A DNA stretch of 7,503 nt from Hyphomicrobiales bacterium (GCA_017305815.1 JAFKJZ010000104.1:1-7503), one strand, 5' to 3'; shown: positions 1 to 6,908, numbered from the stretch's first letter. Numbers and translations are program-made. The notes: generated from the letters alone by a model not told the origin.

Positions 1-29
1 GGCCGCAAAATGCTCTAAGGAACCGTGTC

Positions 30-34
30 AAGGA
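30..34 (+). promoter_or_regulatory. Ribosome binding site of the RluB-type gene
   Basis: AAGGA lies 7 nt before the ATG at 42 and fixes that start. An earlier ATG at 34 opens only a three-codon frame. The 41 nt before the gene are too few to judge a promoter. Confidence 0.7.
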
Positions 35-41
35 TGGATAG

Positions 42-1553
42 ATGAAGCCGCCGCAGAAACGCACGAAGGACAGCGCCGCGCAAGACGACGCAGAGCACGA
101 TCGCATCGCCAAGGTATTGGCGCGCGCCGGCCTCTGCTCGCGCCGGGATGCTGAACGATTGATCCAGGAAGGACGCGTCGCCATCAATGGCCGCGTCCTG
201 ACCAGTCCCGCCGTCAATGTCGGTCCGAACGACCGCGTCACGGTCGACGACCAGCCGCTGCCGACCCGCGAGCGCACGCGGCTCTGGCTCTACCACAAGC
301 CGCGCGGCCTGGTGACGACGGCGCATGATCCCGAAGGTCGCCCGACCGTGTTCGATTCGCTGCCGGCGCATCTGCCGCGCGTGATCGCGGTCGGCCGGCT
401 CGACATCAACACCGAGGGCCTGCTGCTCCTCACCAATGACGGCGGCCTCGCCCGCGTGCTGGAACTGCCATCGACCGGCTGGATGCGGCGCTACCGCGTC
501 CGCGCCTGGGGCGACATCCTGCAGCCCGACCTCGACAAGCTGAAGGACGGCGTCGAGATCGACGGCGTCATGTATGGCGCCATCGAGGGCACGCTCGACC
601 GCATCCAGGGCTCCAACGTCTGGGCGACGATCGGGCTGCGCGAGGGCAAGAACCGCGAGGTGAAGAAGGTTCTGTCGAGCATCGGCCTCGACGTGAACCG
701 CCTGATCCGCGTCTCCTATGGTCCGTTCCAGCTCGGCGACCTCGCCGAGGGCGAAGCCGTCGAGATCAAGGGCCGCGTTCTGCGCGACCAGCTCGGCGAG
801 AAGCTGGCGAAGGAATCCGGCGCCGATTTCGACGCGCCGCTCCGCGAGGAAGAGGAAGCCGCCCGCCGCAGCAACCGCAAGTCCGGCGGCCGCACCATCC
901 ATCGCGGCCCGATCAAGCCGCTGGCGCAGGTGAAGCCGACCGGCGAGCGGCCGACGCGCCGCCGCGACGAGGCCGAGGAAGCCGAGACCGGCGGCCGTCG
1001 CAGCGGCCGTCCGATCTCCGAGGCGCGCCGTGGTCGCGATGAGCGCCCGGCCGAAGGACGTGGCGAAGGCAACCGCCGGGGTGGCCGCCCGATTTCGGAG
1101 GCGCGTCGCGAGGCCAATCGCGGTCGTGACGAACGCCCGGCTGAAGGTCGCACGCCGCGTGGCGAAGGTGGTCGTGGCCGTGGCGAACGTTCGGCCGAAT
1201 CGGCAGCGCCGGGCCGCACCTCCCATCGCGGCGCCGCCCGGGGCCGGGGCCGTGGTGAGTTTGCCGAGGCTGGCGAGAAGCGCGAGTTCCAGGATGGCAG
1301 GCGTTTCGAGGGCAGCCTCCGCAACGCGCGGCCGGTCACCGGACGCAATCCTGACGGCGACAAGCCGAAGGGCGGGCGCGGTGGCTCGAAGCCGGGTCGC
1401 TCCTTCGACAAGCGCCCGGTGACGGGCCGCAACCCCGATGGCGACAAGCCGCGTGGCGGCGGCAGACCGGGCGGCCGGCCTTCGGGCGGCGGGCGTCCGG
1501 GTGGTTCAGGCAGCAGGACGGGTGGAACGGGTCGTGCGGATCGTCGCCGGTGA
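42..1553 (+). CDS. rluB: 23S rRNA pseudouridine synthase, RluB/RsuA family, with long Arg/Gly-rich C-terminal tail
   Basis: Converts a uridine of 23S rRNA to pseudouridine in the cytoplasm during large-subunit maturation (position 2605 in E. coli RluB; the site here is inferred). The 503-aa protein has an N-terminal S4 RNA-binding domain at about residues 20-65 (RIAKVLARAGLCSRRDAERL, then GRVAINGRVL). The RsuA/RluB catalytic domain follows at about 80-255. The catalytic Asp is D121 in GRLDINTEGLLLLTNDG, and the late family motif GKNREVKKVL is present. Residues from about 262 to the end are low-complexity Arg/Gly/Glu-rich sequence with two internal repeat pairs, so the protein is roughly twice the length of a minimal family member. 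The ATG at 42 is chosen because AAGGA at 30-34 lies 7 nt upstream. The 3' end overlaps the rsmD start by 20 nt, which suggests co-transcription. RluB rather than RluE/RluF or RsuA is the best guess from general similarity. Confidence 0.92.
   Translation: MKPPQKRTKDSAAQDDAEHDRIAKVLARAGLCSRRDAERLIQEGRVAINGRVLTSPAVNVGPNDRVTVDDQPLPTRERTRLWLYHKPRGLVTTAHDPEGRPTVFDSLPAHLPRVIAVGRLDINTEGLLLLTNDGGLARVLELPSTGWMRRYRVRAWGDILQPDLDKLKDGVEIDGVMYGAIEGTLDRIQGSNVWATIGLREGKNREVKKVLSSIGLDVNRLIRVSYGPFQLGDLAEGEAVEIKGRVLRDQLGEKLAKESGADFDAPLREEEEAARRSNRKSGGRTIHRGPIKPLAQVKPTGERPTRRRDEAEEAETGGRRSGRPISEARRGRDERPAEGRGEGNRRGGRPISEARREANRGRDERPAEGRTPRGEGGRGRGERSAESAAPGRTSHRGAARGRGRGEFAEAGEKREFQDGRRFEGSLRNARPVTGRNPDGDKPKGGRGGSKPGRSFDKRPVTGRNPDGDKPRGGGRPGGRPSGGGRPGGSGSRTGGTGRADRRR
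1008..1151 (+). repeat. Imperfect coding repeat pair in RluB tail (RPISEARR / GRDERPAEGR units)
   Basis: Residues 323-340 (nt 1008-1061) and 349-370 (nt 1086-1151) carry the same two blocks, RPISEARR and GRDERPAEGR. They are contiguous in copy one and separated by a four-residue insert, EANR, in copy two. All 18 shared residues are identical, while by my reading 11 codons differ at synonymous positions. The repeat is therefore old at the DNA level and conserved at the peptide level. Confidence 0.85.
1329..1451 (+). repeat. Coding repeat pair in RluB tail (RPVTGRNPDGDKP units)
   Basis: The 13-residue unit RPVTGRNPDGDKP occurs at residues 430-442 (nt 1329-1367) and 458-470 (nt 1413-1451), each followed by Gly/Arg-rich linker. 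The 13 residues are identical, yet seven codons differ, all synonymously (for example GTC/GTG, ACC/ACG, GGA/GGC, AAT/AAC). This is not a recent slippage duplication. Confidence 0.88.
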
Positions 1554-2091
1554 GTTTCGGGGCCGCAATCTGGCGGCGCCGCGTACGCAGACGATACGGC
1601 CGACGGCCGATAGGCTGCGCGAAAGTCTCTTCAACGTGCTCGCCCATGCCTATGACGACATCGTCGCCGATGCGCGCGTGCTCGATCTCTTCGCCGGCAC
1701 CGGCGCGCTGGGCCTCGAAGCGATCTCGCGCGGCGCGCGCTACGCCATCTTCGTCGAGGAAGGCGTCGAGGGGCGCGGCCTGATCCGCGACAATATCGAG
1801 GCGCTCGGGCTGACAGGGCGGACCAAGCTGCTGCGCCGCGACGCGACCAAGCTCGGACCCGCCGGAACGGTCGAGCCGTTCCAGCTCGTCTTCGCCGACC
1901 CGCCCTATGGCAAGGGGCTCGGCGAGGCGGCACTCGCCTCGGCCGTCGAGGGCGGCTGGCTGGCGCCCGGCGCGATCGTCGTGCTGGAAGAGGAAGCCAA
2001 GGCCGAAATCGGCGAAATTCCGGGGCTCGAGCGGATCGAGACCCGTCAGGCCGGTGATAGTCAGCTTGTCTTTCTGAAATTTAATGGTTGA
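1534..2091 (+). CDS. rsmD: 16S rRNA (guanine(966)-N(2))-methyltransferase RsmD
   Basis: Uses S-adenosylmethionine to methylate N2 of G966 of 16S rRNA during small-subunit assembly in the cytoplasm. The 185-aa product is of normal family length. It begins with the typical RIVAGEFRGR stretch, continues with RPTADRLRESLFNVL, and has the SAM-binding loop LDLFAGTGALGLEA from residue 50. The catalytic N6/N2-MTase tetrapeptide is DPPY at residues 122-125. The GTG at 1534 is chosen because it puts the family N-terminus at residue 1. An ATG at 1438 in the same frame would add 32 residues of shadow sequence read from the RluB tail. No strong Shine-Dalgarno is visible (GGTGGA at 1521-1526 is the nearest candidate), and the gene overlaps the upstream stop by 20 nt, so translational coupling to rluB is likely. 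Confidence 0.93.
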   Translation: MRIVAGEFRGRNLAAPRTQTIRPTADRLRESLFNVLAHAYDDIVADARVLDLFAGTGALGLEAISRGARYAIFVEEGVEGRGLIRDNIEALGLTGRTKLLRRDATKLGPAGTVEPFQLVFADPPYGKGLGEAALASAVEGGWLAPGAIVVLEEEAKAEIGEIPGLERIETRQAGDSQLVFLKFNG

Positions 2092-2113
2092 TTGCGACAA
2101 TATTGTCTCAATC
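2090..2113. promoter_or_regulatory. 24-bp near-perfect dyad, putative operator
   Basis: An inverted repeat centred at 2101/2102 has left half GATTGCGACAAT and right half ATTGTCTCAATC. Eleven of 12 base pairs match (only C2095/T2108 fails), and the inner 12 bp GACAATATTGTC are a perfect palindrome. It lies immediately after the rsmD stop region and 73 bp before the ATG of the first M16 gene, in a patch that is AT-rich for this genome. No T-run follows, so it does not look like an intrinsic terminator. The form fits a site for a homodimeric repressor or activator, but I cannot name the regulator and see no convincing -35/-10 pair next to it. Confidence 0.5.
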
Positions 2114-2150
2114 TGGCCACAGCGGCTTTCTAAGCCGAAGCCTCGAGTGG

Positions 2151-2174
2151 CACGCCGAGCAACACGCCGAGCAA
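2151..2174 (+). repeat. Tandem 12-bp direct repeat in the leader of the first M16 gene
   Basis: CACGCCGAGCAA occurs twice back to back with no mismatch (2151-2162 and 2163-2174). It is non-coding if translation starts at 2186. It lies in the loop between CCTCGA (2141-2146) and its complement TCGAGG (2176-2181), the latter covering the ribosome binding site. Confidence 0.7.
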
Positions 2175-2177
2175 ATC

Positions 2178-2182
2178 GAGGG
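2178..2182 (+). promoter_or_regulatory. Candidate ribosome binding site of the first M16 gene, unusually close to the ATG
   Basis: GAGGG ends only 3 nt before the ATG at 2186, closer than usual, so initiation may be weak. It is nevertheless the only purine-rich site in front of a start that gives a clean signal peptide. It can pair with CCTCGA at 2141-2146. Confidence 0.45.
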
Positions 2183-2185
2183 TCA

Positions 2186-3631
2186 ATGGCCTCTATTCTC
2201 CAGTCGAGGCTGGCAGCGCGCAAGCGCCGTCCAGCCGCCCTGTTCATCGCTGTCGCGATCAGCATGGCAGCCGCCCCGGCCTTTGCGGAAGAAAAGCCCG
2301 CAACGCCGGTCCGGGCAGAGCTCAGCGCCGAAGCCAGCCAGCTTCCGCGCATCGCCCCCGACGCCAGCACGTTCCAGCTTGCGAACGGCATGAATGTCGT
2401 GGTGATCCCCGATCATCGCTCCCCGATCGTGACCCACATGGTGTGGTACAAGATCGGCGCGGCGGATGATCCGGCCGGCAAGTCCGGCATCGCCCATTTC
2501 CTCGAACACCTCATGTTCAAGGGCACCAAGAATCATCCGGCCGGCGAGTGCTCCGCCAGGGTCTCCGATGTGGGCGGCGTCGAGAATGCCTTCACGACGG
2601 CCGACGCCACCGCCTACTACCAGACGGTCGCGAAGGAACAGCTCGGCATGGTGATGGGCTTCGAGGCCGATCGCATGGAAGGGCTGCAGCTGACCGACGC
2701 GGTCGTGCTGCCGGAGCGCGACGTCATCCTCGAGGAGCGCCGCATGCGCACGGACAATGATCCGGGCGCGCAGCTCAGCGAGGCGATGGACGCCGCACTC
2801 TACCAGAACCACCGCTATGGCATTCCCGTCATCGGCTGGGCGCATGAGATGGCCGGGCTGACGCGCGAAGACGCGATCTCCCAGTACCAGCGCTACTACA
2901 CGCCGAACAACGCCCTCCTGGTTGTCGCCGGCGACGTCACGGCGGACGAGGTCAGGAAGCTCGCCGAGGATACCTATGGCAAGCTGCCGCGCCGGTCCGA
3001 GCCGGGCGAGCGTCACCGGCCGAAGGAACCGGAGCCGCTGGCCGAGCGCTCGCTCGTGCTGCGCGACCAGCGTGTGAGCCAGCCGTCCTGGAACCAGATC
3101 TATCTCGCGCCCTCCTATAATTCCGGCAAGCCGGGCGAGGCCGAGGCGCTGGACATCCTCGCCGACGTCATCGGCAGCGGGCCGACCAGCCGCCTCTATC
3201 GCGCCCTCGTCGTCGAGCAGGGCATCGCCGGCGGCGCAGGCTCTTATTATTCGGGCGACGGCCTCGACTATGGCCGGCTCGGCTTCTACGCGACGCCGCG
3301 CGGCGACGTCACGCTGGACAAGCTGAGCGGCGCCGTGGAAGCGGTCCTGAACGACGTCCGCGAGCACGGCATCACCGCCGAGGAACTGGCGCTGGCCAAG
3401 AAGCGCACCCGCGCATCGACCATTTACAGCCAGGACAGCCAGGCTTCGCTCGCCCGCATCTTCGGCACGGCCATGATTTCCGGCCAGTCGCTTTCCGACG
3501 TGCAGGATTGGGCGCGCCGGATCGATGCGGTGACGCTCTCCGATGTCTCGCAGGTCGCCGCCAAATATCTCGACAAGCGCCGTTCCGTAACGGGTTCCCT
3601 TTTGCCTGCGCCGGCTGAAAGCCGCAGCTGA
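2186..3631 (+). CDS. Secreted M16 family zinc metallopeptidase, catalytic (HxxEH) subunit
   Basis: Zinc endopeptidase of the pitrilysin/processing-peptidase family (M16B size), probably periplasmic. From the ATG at 2186 the 481-aa protein has a basic n-region (RLAARKRRP), a hydrophobic stretch and a likely cleavage site after AAAPAFA near residue 37. The M16 N-terminal domain starts near residue 63. The inverted zinc motif HFLEH is at 104-108, and the third ligand is probably E184 in ILEERR, 76 residues after H108. The M16 C-terminal domain contains SRLY at about 335-338. The Arg/Tyr pair normally following it is absent: the aligned residues are V342 and G349. A longer frame from the ATG at 2084 is rejected because it would bury the signal peptide behind 34 residues and use the dyad as code. 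It lies 17 nt upstream of a second M16 gene, so they are surely one transcription unit. Its substrate is unknown. Confidence 0.9.
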   Translation: MASILQSRLAARKRRPAALFIAVAISMAAAPAFAEEKPATPVRAELSAEASQLPRIAPDASTFQLANGMNVVVIPDHRSPIVTHMVWYKIGAADDPAGKSGIAHFLEHLMFKGTKNHPAGECSARVSDVGGVENAFTTADATAYYQTVAKEQLGMVMGFEADRMEGLQLTDAVVLPERDVILEERRMRTDNDPGAQLSEAMDAALYQNHRYGIPVIGWAHEMAGLTREDAISQYQRYYTPNNALLVVAGDVTADEVRKLAEDTYGKLPRRSEPGERHRPKEPEPLAERSLVLRDQRVSQPSWNQIYLAPSYNSGKPGEAEALDILADVIGSGPTSRLYRALVVEQGIAGGAGSYYSGDGLDYGRLGFYATPRGDVTLDKLSGAVEAVLNDVREHGITAEELALAKKRTRASTIYSQDSQASLARIFGTAMISGQSLSDVQDWARRIDAVTLSDVSQVAAKYLDKRRSVTGSLLPAPAESRS

Positions 3632-3637
3632 CCGACT

Positions 3638-3643
3638 GAGGAA
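3638..3643 (+). promoter_or_regulatory. Ribosome binding site of the second M16 gene
   Basis: GAGGAA sits 5 nt before the ATG at 3649, within the 17-nt gap after the upstream stop. It is a much better site than that of the first subunit. Confidence 0.75.
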
Positions 3644-3648
3644 TTAGC

Positions 3649-4956
3649 ATGAAGAAGAATCTTCTGGCGTGTTTCGGCCTCGCCATCGTCGGTCTCGTTG
3701 CGTTCGCGCCGGCCGGCTACGCGATGGAAGTCCAGCGCGTCGTCAGCCCCGGCGGCATCGAGGCCTGGCTGGTCGAAGACTATGCCGTGCCGATCGTGGC
3801 GGTGAACTTCGCCTTTGCCGGCGGCATCGCCCAGGACCCGGCCGACAGGCCCGGCCTCGCCAACATGCTCTCGGGCATGCTCGACGAGGGCGCCGGCGGC
3901 ATGGACAGCAAGACCTTCCAGGCGAAGCTCGACGAGCTTTCGATCGGCATGTCGTTCGACGCGGGCCGCGACGACTTCTTCGGCACGTTGAAGACGCTAG
4001 CCGAGAACAAGGACGAGGCCTTTTCGATGCTGGCCGACGCGGTGCAGAAGCCGCGTTTCGACAGCGAGCCGATCGAGCGCATCCGTTCGCAGATCACCAT
4101 CAGCATCAACGAGGCGAAGAAGGACCCGAACTCGGTCGCTTCGGCCGCCATCCGCGAGACAGCTTATCCGGGCCACCCCTATGGCCAGCCGCCGGAGGGC
4201 ACGGTCGAAAGCATCGCCGCCATCACGGCGAAGGACCTCGAGACCTATCGCGAGCGGGTGTTCGCGCGCGACCACCTGAAGGTCGCCGTTGTCGGCGCCA
4301 TCGATCCGAAAGCGGTCGGCGTCATGCTCGACCAGGTCTTCGGTCCGCTGCCCGCCACGGGAAAGCTGGCCGAGATCCCCGATATCGTGCCGCATAGCGG
4401 CAAGGTCGACATCGACATGCCCAATCCGCAGACGGTCATCACCTTCGGCGGTCCTGGCCCGCGCCGCAACGATCCCGACTTCATGGCCGCCTTCGTCGCC
4501 AATCACATTCTGGGCGGTGGCACCTTCTCGTCGCGTCTCTATGGCGAGGTGCGCGAGCGCCGGGGCCTGGCCTACTCGGTCGGCACGACGCTGCTTCCCT
4601 TCCGCCATTCGGCCGGCCTCGCCGGCAGCACGGCGACACGCGCGGACCGCGCCGACGAGACGGCGGCGCTGATCCGGAGCGAGATGGCGCGCCTGGCCAA
4701 GGACGGTCCTACGGCCGAGGAACTTGCCAAGGCCAAGAGCTTCCTGATCGGCTCCTATGCGCTGCGCTTTGACTCGTCGTCGAAGATCGCCCGCCAGTTG
4801 CTGGCGATCCAGCTGGACGATCTCGGCATGGATTACATCGACAAGCGCAACGGCCTCGTCGACGCGGTGACGCTGGAGGACGTTCAGCGCGCGTCGCAGA
4901 AATACTTCACCACCGGCACCGAGCTGATGGTCCGGGTCGGCCCGCACGAGAGCTGA
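3649..4956 (+). CDS. Secreted M16 family protein lacking the zinc site, probable partner subunit of the upstream peptidase
   Basis: The 435-aa protein has an N-terminal signal peptide (MKKN, hydrophobic core, cleavage probably after AGYA near residue 25), an M16 N-terminal domain from about residue 28, and an M16 C-terminal domain from about 190. Where the catalytic paralogue has HFLEH, this one has NMLSG (residues 72-76), so all three zinc-motif residues are replaced and it should not bind zinc. The C-terminal domain keeps SRLY followed by R302 and Y309, seven residues apart, the spacing of the Arg/Tyr pair that holds substrate in active M16 enzymes. The upstream subunit lacks that pair. Bacterial M16B heterodimers of this design are known (the Sphingomonas A1 pair), as are alpha/beta mitochondrial processing peptidases. 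Heterodimer formation here is inference. A terminator follows about 60 nt downstream. Confidence 0.9.
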   Translation: MKKNLLACFGLAIVGLVAFAPAGYAMEVQRVVSPGGIEAWLVEDYAVPIVAVNFAFAGGIAQDPADRPGLANMLSGMLDEGAGGMDSKTFQAKLDELSIGMSFDAGRDDFFGTLKTLAENKDEAFSMLADAVQKPRFDSEPIERIRSQITISINEAKKDPNSVASAAIRETAYPGHPYGQPPEGTVESIAAITAKDLETYRERVFARDHLKVAVVGAIDPKAVGVMLDQVFGPLPATGKLAEIPDIVPHSGKVDIDMPNPQTVITFGGPGPRRNDPDFMAAFVANHILGGGTFSSRLYGEVRERRGLAYSVGTTLLPFRHSAGLAGSTATRADRADETAALIRSEMARLAKDGPTAEELAKAKSFLIGSYALRFDSSSKIARQLLAIQLDDLGMDYIDKRNGLVDAVTLEDVQRASQKYFTTGTELMVRVGPHES

Positions 4957-5014
4957 TCCAGCGTATGCGACATCGCCACTTCCTCGTGGAGGGCGAGAGC
5001 TGAGTGAAAAATGG

Positions 5015-5043
5015 AAAGGGCCGGGGAAACTCCCGGCCCTTTT
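5015..5043. terminator. Intrinsic terminator, probably bidirectional, between convergent genes
   Basis: Perfect 11-bp stem AAAGGGCCGGG (5015-5025) with CCCGGCCCTTT (5032-5042), a 6-nt loop GAAACT and a run of four Ts at 5040-5043 on the plus strand. On the minus strand the stem ends in TTT and a further T-run follows 4 nt later (the A-run at 5007-5011). It lies 58 nt after the M16 stop and 23 nt beyond the antiporter stop, so it can end transcription from both sides. The rest of 4957-5065 holds nothing else I can support. Confidence 0.85.
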
Positions 5044-5065
5044 GCATTCCCGAGAAGCGGGCGGC

Positions 5066-6895
5066 TCAGTCCGCCGGCTCGGCCGTCGCCGACTCGGCTT
5101 CCTTGTTGAGCGCCCGCGATTCGCGCTTCGGAACGGTGAGCGGCTCGGGCTCGGGCTTGAAGGGCTTGGTCACGAACATGTCGCGGCCAGCCGAGAGCAG
5201 GCCGCCCGCCTGCTGCGCCGCGAGCCGCGCGGCGTCTCGTGTGCGCAGGTTCTCGGCGATGTCGGCGATCCGCTCCGGCGCGACGCCGAGGCCTTCCAGC
5301 GCGGCGGCGCCGAAGGTGAAGGCCGATTCCAGCGTCTCGCGCATCTGGTAGTTCACGCCCTTCTTCAGCAGCCGCAGCGTATGGCCGCGGTCATAGGAGC
5401 GGACATAGAGCTGCACGAAGGGGAACTCGGACTGGATCAGCTCGACGATCCTGTCCGTCACCTCCTGCTTGTCGGTGCAGATGGCGACGATCTGCGAGCG
5501 CTCGATGCCGGCGGCGCGCAGCACGTCGAGACGGGTGCCGTCGCCGAAATAGACCTTGAAACCGAAGCGCGAGGCCGCGCGGATCATCTCGGCGTCCGAA
5601 TCGATCGCCGTCACGTCGACGCCCTCGGCGAGCAGGAACTGCGCCGAGATCTGGCCGAAGCGACCGAAGCCGATCATCAGCACGCGGCCGCCGGCGCCGT
5701 CGAAATCCTCGTCGAGCTGCTCGGGCGTCGGCGGCGTCAGCAGCCATTTCAGCGACAGCACGACCAGCGGCGTCAGCGCCATGGAGAGGATAATGGTGGC
5801 GGTCAGCATGGCGTTGACCTCGCCGGTGAAGATGCCGGCCCCGGCCGCCGCCGCATAGAGGACGAAGGCGAACTCGCCGCCCTGCGCCAGCAGCGCGGCG
5901 CGGGTCATCGCCTCGGCATGGTCCGCCTTCAGGAGCCGGGCGACGACATAGATGCCGAGCGATTTCAGCGCCATGTAGGCGATGACCGCGAGCAGGATCG
6001 TCTGCCAGTGCCGCGCGATGACGCCGAGGTCGAGCGACATGCCGACGCTGAGGAAGAACAGACCGAGCAGGATGCCGCGGAACGGCTCGATGTCGGCTTC
6101 GAGCTGGTGGCGGAAGCTCGATTCCGACAGCAGCACGCCGGCGAGGAAGGCGCCCATCGCCATGGACAGGCCGCCGACCTGCATGGCGAGCGCGGCGCCG
6201 AGCACGACGAGCAGCGCCGCCGCCGTCATCACCTCGCGCGCCTGCACGTTGGCGAGGATGCGGAACATCGGGTTGAGCAGCCAGCGCCCGGCCGCGATCA
6301 GGGCGGCGAGCGAGCCGACCGCGATCAGGATCGACAGCCAGCGCGAATGCTCCTCGCCGGTCGAGCCGTGCGAGCCGAGCAGGGCGACGATCGCCAGCAG
6401 CGGCACGATGGCGAGGTCTTCGAGCAGCAGGATCGAGATGACGCGCTGTCCGGCCGGCGTCGCCGTGTCGCCGCGCTCCTCCAGGATCTGCATGACGATC
6501 GCCGTCGACGACAGCACGAAGCCCATGCCGGCGATGAAGGCGACGGCCGGCGCGAAGCCGGCGGCGATGCCGAGGCCGGTCAGCAGCGCGCCGCAGGCGA
6601 TGACCTGGGCGAGGCCGAGGCCGAAGATCTCGCCGCGCAGGCTCCAGAGCCGCGATGGCCGCATCTCGAGGCCGATGATGAACAGGAACAGCACGACGCC
6701 GAGCTCGGCGACATGCAGGATCGCCTGCGGGTCGGTGAAGAGCCGCAATCCGTAGGGACCGATGACCAGGCCGGCGGCGAGATAGCCGAGCACCGTGCCG
6801 AGGCCGAGCCGCTTGGAGATGGGCACCGCGATCACGGCGGCGCCGAGAAGCGCCACCAACTGGACGAGATCGGTTCCCTGAGTATCGACCGACAT
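5066..6895 (-). CDS. Kef-type monovalent cation:proton antiporter (CPA2 family) with TrkA-N domain
   Basis: Inner-membrane K+/H+ antiporter of the KefB/KefC type, 609 aa, about the length of the E. coli proteins. The first 385 or so residues are an Na+/H+-exchanger-type membrane domain with about 12-13 hydrophobic segments. Family hallmarks include VLSSTAIVMQILEERG, the intramembrane acidic LLLEDLAIVPLL and the cytoplasmic regulatory loop HQLEADIEPF with E266 and D268 (E262/D264 in KefC). A TrkA-N (RCK) domain follows at about 404-520 with GFGRFG at 409-414 for nucleotide or glutathione-adduct binding. A charged, Pro/Glu-rich tail ends the protein; no TrkA-C domain is evident. The ATG at 6895 is chosen because GAGG lies 7 nt upstream and the membrane domain starts at once; a 66-residue extension to 7093 is low-complexity shadow. 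No KefF/KefG-like partner gene is in the window. Glutathione-gated K+ efflux is inferred from the loop; the transported ion is not proven. Confidence 0.92.
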   Translation of the reverse strand: MSVDTQGTDLVQLVALLGAAVIAVPISKRLGLGTVLGYLAAGLVIGPYGLRLFTDPQAILHVAELGVVLFLFIIGLEMRPSRLWSLRGEIFGLGLAQVIACGALLTGLGIAAGFAPAVAFIAGMGFVLSSTAIVMQILEERGDTATPAGQRVISILLLEDLAIVPLLAIVALLGSHGSTGEEHSRWLSILIAVGSLAALIAAGRWLLNPMFRILANVQAREVMTAAALLVVLGAALAMQVGGLSMAMGAFLAGVLLSESSFRHQLEADIEPFRGILLGLFFLSVGMSLDLGVIARHWQTILLAVIAYMALKSLGIYVVARLLKADHAEAMTRAALLAQGGEFAFVLYAAAAGAGIFTGEVNAMLTATIILSMALTPLVVLSLKWLLTPPTPEQLDEDFDGAGGRVLMIGFGRFGQISAQFLLAEGVDVTAIDSDAEMIRAASRFGFKVYFGDGTRLDVLRAAGIERSQIVAICTDKQEVTDRIVELIQSEFPFVQLYVRSYDRGHTLRLLKKGVNYQMRETLESAFTFGAAALEGLGVAPERIADIAENLRTRDAARLAAQQAGGLLSAGRDMFVTKPFKPEPEPLTVPKRESRALNKEAESATAEPAD

Positions 6896-6902
6896 GAAGG
6901 CG

Positions 6903-6906
6903 CCTC
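6903..6906 (-). promoter_or_regulatory. Ribosome binding site deciding the antiporter start
   Basis: On the minus strand GAGG stands 7 nt before the ATG at 6895. It lies in the 13-nt gap after the hydrolase stop codon, so the antiporter can be translated directly after it. Confidence 0.65.
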
Positions 6907-6908
6907 GG

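Noticed and set aside
15..1226. 403-aa open frame on the minus strand opposite the RluB gene
   Set aside because: Antisense shadow of a GC-rich gene; its composition is Ala/Arg-dominated and no motif is recognisable.
2103..2132. Promoter-like pair TTGTCT (2103-2108) and TTTCTA (2127-2132)
   Set aside because: The spacing is 18 but the -10 box matches the consensus at only two of six positions, so it is no better than chance.
2084..2185. Upstream extension of the first M16 protein from the ATG overlapping the rsmD stop
   Set aside because: It would put 34 mostly basic residues in front of a standard signal peptide and translate through the dyad; no Shine-Dalgarno supports it.
1336..2391. 351-aa minus-strand frame spanning the dyad and both gene ends
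   Set aside because: It crosses two well-supported plus-strand genes and their gap and has no coherent domain; its openness follows from base composition.
2183..3367. 394-aa open frame on the minus strand opposite the first M16 gene
   Set aside because: Antisense shadow; the plus strand encodes a complete M16 peptidase with signal peptide and zinc motif.
3664..3672. Possible lipobox LLAC near the start of the second M16 protein
   Set aside because: The Cys is residue 8, too early for a lipoprotein signal peptide; a normal cleavage site after AGYA follows the hydrophobic core.
3997..4947. 316-aa open frame on the minus strand opposite the second M16 gene
   Set aside because: Antisense shadow with no recognisable fold; the plus frame is a full M16 protein.
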